DNA of 11,509 nucleotides, from the NCBI GenBank assembly GCA_026770585.1, contig MU646439.1:716990-728498 (forward strand), given 5' to 3'. The notes under the pieces are model-generated. The model saw nothing but the letters and a program-made list of their open reading frames with translations. It was not told where the DNA came from and searched no databases. Position numbers and translations under genes: made by a program. Within the stretch, counting starts at the first letter, position 1. Every line of letters begins with the position of its first letter. Shown in pieces: positions 1-6,500 of the stretch. Origin of the DNA: Baffinella frigidus (Eukaryota; Cryptophyceae; Cryptomonadales; Baffinellaceae).

Positions 1-21
1 GGGGGGGGGGGGGGGGGGGGG
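1..21. repeat. Poly-G run at window start
   Basis: The window opens with 21 consecutive G. It may be a genuine G tract, but it may equally mark a contig or scaffold edge or a sequencing artefact. It is followed by a short GC-rich stretch and then C-strand telomere-like repeats. Confidence 0.8.
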
Positions 22-46
22 CGGCGCGCTCACGCGGGTTCTCCCT

Positions 47-463
47 AAACTCTCAACCCTCAACCTTAAACACTAAACAATAAACCCTCAACACCAAACC
101 CTAAACGCTGAACCTTAGACCCAGAACCTAAACCCTGAACCCTAAATCCTAAATCCTAAACCCCAAACCCTAAACCCTAAACCCTAAACCTGTACTCTAA
201 ACGATCTATCTATCTATCTATCTGCCACCTGGGGTTGTGGCCAGGGTCGGGGTTTATGTGTAGGTGTTAGCGGTAAGGGTTGAGGGGTTTGGGAACCCTG
301 GACCCTGAACAGGGGTTTGGGAGCCCTGAACCGTGAAACATAAGCCATAAACCATAAACCACAAACCATAATCCCTAAACCCTAACCCCTTTACCCTAAA
401 CCTTAAACCTTGAACCCTAGACCCTACACCCTAGCCCTCGACCCTGAACCCTGCACCCTGAGC
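47..463 (+). repeat. Degenerate telomere-like heptamer block, upstream part of gene A
   Basis: Most of this stretch is seven-base variants of CCCTAAA (also CCCTGAA, CCCTCAA, CCATAAA), with near-perfect CCCTAAA copies around 163-187. About 236-300 has the opposite, G-rich orientation, which is an exception in this half of the window. The block ends at the acceptor of the first visible exon and is best read as intron or 5' flank of gene A. I see no exon in it. Confidence 0.75.
204..223. repeat. (ATCT)5 microsatellite
   Basis: Five perfect ATCT tetranucleotide copies sit inside the telomere-like block. Confidence 0.9.
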
Positions 464-465
464 AG

Positions 466-537
466 GTAGGTAACGCTTTCGCGGGCGGGAGCCTTGCATC
501 CCTCAAGTCCGGGCACTACATGGGAGACCTCGCGGAT
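466..537 (+). CDS. Gene A exon 1 of the visible set (24 codons)
   Basis: The acceptor is gagcag and the donor GAT|gtaatc. It translates VGNAFAGG, then SLASLKSGHYMGDLAD. There is no Met suited to initiation upstream, so this is probably an internal exon and the gene begins outside the window or in an unrecognised exon. The phrase LKSGHY..DL recurs in a partial copy at 727-774, which supports the reading frame. Confidence 0.65.
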
Positions 538-3500
538 GTAATCCCCCACACCCTGTTTCCTATGAACGCAATAGGAGTTTCCTATGAACTCGATAGGAGT
601 TTCCTATGAACTCAATAGGAGTTTCCTATGAACTCAGTAGGAGTTTCATATGAACTCAACAGGAGTTTCCTATGAACTCCAGAGGACTTTTCTATGAACT
701 CAATAGGAGTTTCCTATGAACTATTGAGCCTCGCGGCCCTCAAGTCCGGACACTACCTGCGCGATCTTCCGGATGTAAACCCTAACCCCTACCCCCCAAA
801 CTCTAACCCCCAAAACCTAACCTCCAAACCCTGGGCGATCTCGAGGAGGTACACCCTACACTCTAAACCCAAACCTCTGAACCCCAAATCCCAAACCCCA
901 AACCCCAAACCCCAAACCCCAAACCCCAAACCCTCACCTCTATCTTTCTCTGACCTTAAACCCTAAACCCCAAACCCCAAACCCTAAACCCCACACCTTC
1001 CACCAGGTGTCGGGCTCCGACGCCTCGGGGTCTCTCCTGGGGCACAAGTTCACCCCCCCGCACCCCGCGGCGCCCGAGGTACCACCGAACGCCGCACCAA
1101 GCCACACAGCGGGCTACGAAAAGATTTTCTGGCCGAGTTTAAGCGACTTTCCGTTAGGGTATCCGTAGGGACCCCCCTGTGTCCCTACGGATGGCCTACC
1201 GTAGGGTCCTATGGATTGGTCGCTTGCGGGTTATTCACGACATCCGTTCGGGCTCCGGCGCCTCGGGGTCCCTCCTCGGCCACAAGTTCACCCCTCCGAA
1301 CGCCGTGGTTTATAACCCAGGCCTATGTCCCTACGGTTTTGCCTACCGTAGGGTTCCATGCCTATGTCCCTACGGCGTTGCCTACCGCAGGGTCCCATGG
1401 ATTATTCACGTGTGGGTTGTTCACGACATCGCTGCGTAGCCCATTGTGTGGGCAATGCCGAACGCTACCGTTGAAGCAGGACGTATTTGGATGCGACTCG
1501 GTACAAAAGGTTGCAACCAGGACTTTTAAAAGGGTTGTAGAGCCCTCTACTGTAAAAAAAAACCGAGACGCGTCCAGATAGAGCGCTGTGCAGAGGAGTT
1601 GGCCACCGAAAAATGGGAAAATGGGGAAATTGGAGCCATTTTGTCCACTTTTGAGAAATTCATGGTACTAAATTTCTCCAAAGTTGACAAAATGGCTCCA
1701 ATTTCTCGATTTTCCATCATTTCCCGTGGCCAACTTCTCTGCGCAGCGCTCTACGTCCCCCTTCAATGTTGGCGTTCTGCGTGACAGGCACCCGCCCCTA
1801 CCACGCCAGAGTCTTCGAAGGGGTCGCCAAAAGTCAATTCCCCCTCAAGGCAGTGGTTTTCAAAAGTCAAATACCGTATCCTGATACGGTTTTAAAAAAT
1901 TAACCCCCTCGTCCACTCTGGCGTGGTAGTGGTCGCGCTCGGCTGGATGCCGCTCTGCAACGCCCTGCATTTCGCGATTTCATGGGTACCCAATATTTTT
2001 CATGGGCACCCAATAATTTCCGTCAATTCAACAGGCACCCGGCGCGATCGCGGAGGAAGTCGATGGCTCGCTGACGAAACCGTTTCGTCGGGCAAGGACA
2101 TGGCGGGATTGTTGTTTGGACGCGGCTCGGCACAAAATTTCACAATAGCGGGGTTCACATCCCCTCTATTGTACCTTTTAAAGTGGGCTTTATCACCCTT
2201 CAAGTGCTGGTGGTTGACGTTTGTGGGAAATGACAGGCGCCCGGCGCGATTGCGGAGGAGGTCGATGGCTCGCTGTCTGTTTCGTCGGGCAAAGAGATGG
2301 CGGGGGGGGCGCTGAGCGGGTTTGGGAGCTCGTCTGAGGGGGAAGGCTGGTTGGGCCCCACAGCCTAACCCGGATGACAGAAGACGGAAACCTGAACCCT
2401 GAACCCTGAACCCTGAAACCTGAACCCCAAAACCGGAGAACCCTGAACCCTAAAACCTAAACCTTGAACCCTGTACCTGGAACTCTAAACCCTGAACCAT
2501 AAACCCTGAGCCCTAAGCCCTAACCCCCCCCCCCAAACCCTGATCCCTGAACCAAGCCATAGAACCAAACCGTTGACCCTGAACCAGGCTGGCGACGGCA
2601 GCGCGGATTATCCAGCCGGGTATGAAGGAGGTGACCCCCTTGAACCCGAAACCCGAAACCCGACACCCGAAACCCGAAACCCGGAACCCGGAACCCGGAA
2701 CCCGGAACCCGGAACCCGGAACCCGGAACCCGGAACCCTAACCCTAAAGCACAAACCCTAAACCAGGCGACGGCCGTGGCCAAGACCGTCGCGAAGAAGG
2801 TAAAACTCTAACCCCGAAACCCTCAACCGTGAACTATGAACCCTGAACCCCAAACACTAAACTCCCTCCTGCTTCAAACCCTGCACCCTGCACCCTGAAC
2901 CCTGCAACCTACACCCTACACCATGAACCCTAAATCGTGAACCCTAAACCCCAAACACCAAACCCCAAACCCTCCACCAGGCGACGAGCGTGGCGGAGAA
3001 GTCCAAGACCGTCACTCAGAAGATGCTCAAGGCACAACCCTCAACCCCACAGGGGTACCTCGCGCATAAGAAACTGCCCCCTCCCCAGGACCACCGTAGG
3101 ACCACCGTAGGGCCCTAGGCATGGGCCCACTGTAGGGTCCTAGGAGTTAGTTTGGGACCCAGGCGACGAGCGTGGCGGAGAAGTCCAAGACCGTCACTCA
3201 GAAGATGCTCAAGGTGCAACCCTCAACCCTCCCACACAGCGGGCTATGAAGGGCTTTTCGGCCCATTTCGGGCCGAGTTTCCGTTGCCGTATCCGTAGGA
3301 GGAGGAACCCCCCTATGTCCCTACGGGTTGCCTACCGTAGGGGAGCGTGGCGGACAAGTCCAAGACCGTCACCCAGAAGATGCTCAAGGTGAAACCCTCA
3401 ACCCTCCTGATGCAAACCCCAATCTCTCCTGATTCGAAACCTAAACCTTGAACCCTGAGTCCTCCTGGTTCAAACCCTACACCCTGAAGATGCTCAAGGT

Positions 3501-6500
3501 GAATCCCTCGAGCCTGACTGGTAGTCGCATCGGCATATGAGACCCTGAACCCTGAACCCTGAACTCTGGACCCTAAACCCAAATCCCTGAACCCTAGACC
3601 CTCAACCTTAAACCCTGAACCCTGAACCCTGAACCCCAAACCCAGAGCGCATCCTCGCAGGAGATCCCCGACACTAAACCCCAAACCCCGAATCCCCAAA
3701 CCCCCAAATCCCAAACCTTAAACCCTAACCCCTAAACCCTAACCCCCCTGATCAGGAGATCCGTGACGAGGCCTCGGCGCTCGCCGGGGAGGAGAAGGCC
3801 AAACACTAAACACTAAACACTAAACACGCGATAACCCCGAACCCCGAACCCTGAACCCTGAACCCTGAACCCTGAACCCCGAACCCTGAACCCTGAACCC
3901 CGAACCCTGAACCCTGAACCCTGAACCCTGAATGCTGAATGCTGAACCCTAAACCCTGAACCCTAGATCACAAATCCCGAACCCTGAACCCTGAACCCTG
4001 AGCCCTAAACCCCAAACCCTGAGGAGAGACCTTTGTTAATCCCCAAACGCCAAACCCTAAGCCCTAAGCCCCAAATCCTCACCCCAAACCCTAAACCCTA
4101 ACCCCTGAACCCTAACCCCCCTACTCAGGAGATCCGTGACGAGGCCTCTGCGCTCGCCGGGGAGGAGAAGGCCAAGCTCATCAAGGTCTCTCCTAACCCT
4201 TCAACCCCAACCCCCAAACCCCAAACCCCTAACCCCTCTTCTGACACGCATGCGTCCCCAACAGCGTCTTGAGCACCCACACGAGGCGGCTACCCAGGCG
4301 AACAGAATAAAACGGACTTTTAAAATTTTGTGGGCAAATGATCACGTTTCCGCCCGCTGAGCGGTCGGACCTGTGTAAAGTCGCTGCTTTTCAGCTAAAA
4401 ATTACTACACACGTTTACAGTCGACATTTATTCTGTTCGCATAGGTAGCCTCGTGTGGGTAAACCCCAAACCTGAGCAGGTTCGGCGGGAAGAGGCGGCC
4501 ATAAAGGTGGCGGACAAGCGCACCACGCTCAACACCTGAACCCGACCCCCTAACCCCTAACCCCCTAACCTCCAACCCCGTGAACCCTAAACCGCCCAAC
4601 CCCCAACACTCTGCCATCTTCGCGTGTGCAACTGACACCTAAACCCTACATAAACCCTAAACCCTAAACCCTAAACCCTAAACCCTAGAACCTAAACCCT
4701 AGAACCCCCAAAACCGCACGCAGGGGTTCCAGGCCCCCCCCCCTAACCCCCAAACCCTGAACCCTGGCAACCCGTAAACCCCAACCCTGAACAGGTTCGG
4801 CGGGAGGAGGCGGCAATAAAGGTGGCGGACAAGCGCACCACGCTCAACGCCGCCGCCCTCGAGAAGGTGCGGTTCTAGCGTTTAGGGTGGGTTCGGGTTA
4901 GGGAAGTGTGTGGGCGGTTAGCTGCACAGTCGTGAGCGGGACGCACGTGCCCGACATGTTCGTAGACAAACGAAATATGTCTTAAACCGTACGGGACGGG
5001 TGCAGGATGTTGAGAAGACGTGGGACACAGTGGAGAAGCTACCCCCTCAACCCTAAACCCCAACCCCTAACCCCTGAACCCTCCCCCCTACACCCTACAC
5101 CCTACACCCTACACCCTACACCCTCACCCCTGAACCCTGAACCCTGAACCCCAAACCTCGCTTTCTTGCAGGACGTGGAGAAGACGTGGAACACGGTCGA
5201 GAAGCGCATCGCGACGCAGGAGGCTACTGCCAAGGAGGAGTCGGCATCCGCAGGTTACGAGCCCCCCCCCCCGAAGATTTAGTCAACCGCGCCGCAACCG
5301 CGCCGCGGTTGACTAACCCGCGCAGGGTTTGTACCGGGGCGCGGACGAGACCGGGGAATGTTAGTACCAGGGGGGGGGGTGATTAGTCAACTGGTGGAGA
5401 GGCGCAAGAGGCGGCTGCCAAGGAGGAGTCGGCATCGGCAGGTTACGAGCCCCCCGCGCCGCGAACCCCCAAACCCTGCCGGTTTACTCAACTGCTGTGC
5501 GAAGGAGGAGTCCGTGTCTGAAGGTTACGAGCCTTCCGCGCGCGGTTGACTAATATGAGTTTTCCTGGTACTAACGCCGCCCGGATTCGTTGACGTCGTG
5601 GTACAAACCCGGCCGGTTTACTCAACTGCTGTGTTTCCTCCCCCGTGCGCAGAGCGGAAAGAGGCATCCGCAGGTTGCGAGCCCTCCGTGCGAACTAAAC
5701 CCTAGACTCTAAACCCTAAACTATGTTAACTAAACCCTAAACTCGTGACGCTCGTACGCAGAGCGGAAAGAGGCGGCTGCTGAGAAGTCTGAGGAGGCGG
5801 CTGTGAAGGCAACCCCCCAAACCCCACCCTCCCAACCCCGAATGACAAAACCTGATCCCCAAACCCCGCACCTTACACCCATCACCCCACACCCCACACC
5901 CCACACCCCACACCCCACACCCCACACCCCACACCCCACACCCCACACCCCACACCCCACACCCCCCACACACCCCACACCCCACACACCCCACACACTC
6001 CACACCCCACACCCCACACCCCACACCACCAAATTCCAAACCCCAAACCCTGAACCCCAAATGCTAAACCCGAAACCCGAAACAACAGGCGACCGCGGTA
6101 GCAGCGGTCGAGGGCAGGGGGGCGCGCTCAAAGCACGCGATCCACCGCCTCCAGGTTACGAGCTATGCTGCTTTATCGCAACGAAAATCACTTCAGTGGT
6201 CTTTTGCAACGAAAATCACAACCGAGCAGATTATAGTGGTACTATAAGACAGCATTTTTGTGGCAATTTTTATTGTGGAGAAGCAATACTTTGGCGGCCG
6301 TCGAGGGCAAGGGGGCGCGTACAAAGCTCGAAGCACGCGATCCACCGCCTGCAGCTTACGAGCCCTGGAACAGCCCCGCCGGCAGGCTCTTGAGCGCCCG
6401 CGTGACCGGTCACGCGGACGCCGAAGCCAACTGTCCGAGGTTACTGCCTTGTCGCGTACCAAGCCTTTAGGTACGCGATCCACCGCCTGCAGGTTACGAG

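Larger units (their letters stand above)
5304..5630. mobile_element. Foldback structure enclosing exon copies
   Basis: The left arm, about 5304-5394, and the right arm, about 5541-5630, are imperfect inverted repeats. Shared blocks are gttagtaccagg, attagtcaac and gggtttgtacc in matching order. The loop (5395-5540) carries two copies of the end of exon 9 (5410-5441 and 5500-5522). A 22-bp direct repeat (5478-5499 and 5612-5633) and a 13-bp hairpin (TTAGTCAACCGCG, 5279-5316) overlap it. It looks like an element that has picked up, or been built around, host exon sequence. Confidence 0.7.

Noticed and set aside
559-722. CRISPR array
   Set aside because: The 22-bp units are directly tandem with no spacers.
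466-774. Tandem exons as a mutually exclusive alternative-splicing pair
   Set aside because: The second copy lacks an acceptor and its 5' third, so a swap is not possible as seen.
1873-1890. Hairpin followed by T/A-rich sequence, like a bacterial terminator
   Set aside because: The context is eukaryotic intron inside a foldback element, with no bacterial-type gene upstream.
5730-6131. Possible Gly/Trp/Val-rich protein (GVWGVGCGVWG) on the - strand
   Set aside because: It is the antisense of the CCCCACA array within the exon 10-11 intron of gene A, with no independent support.
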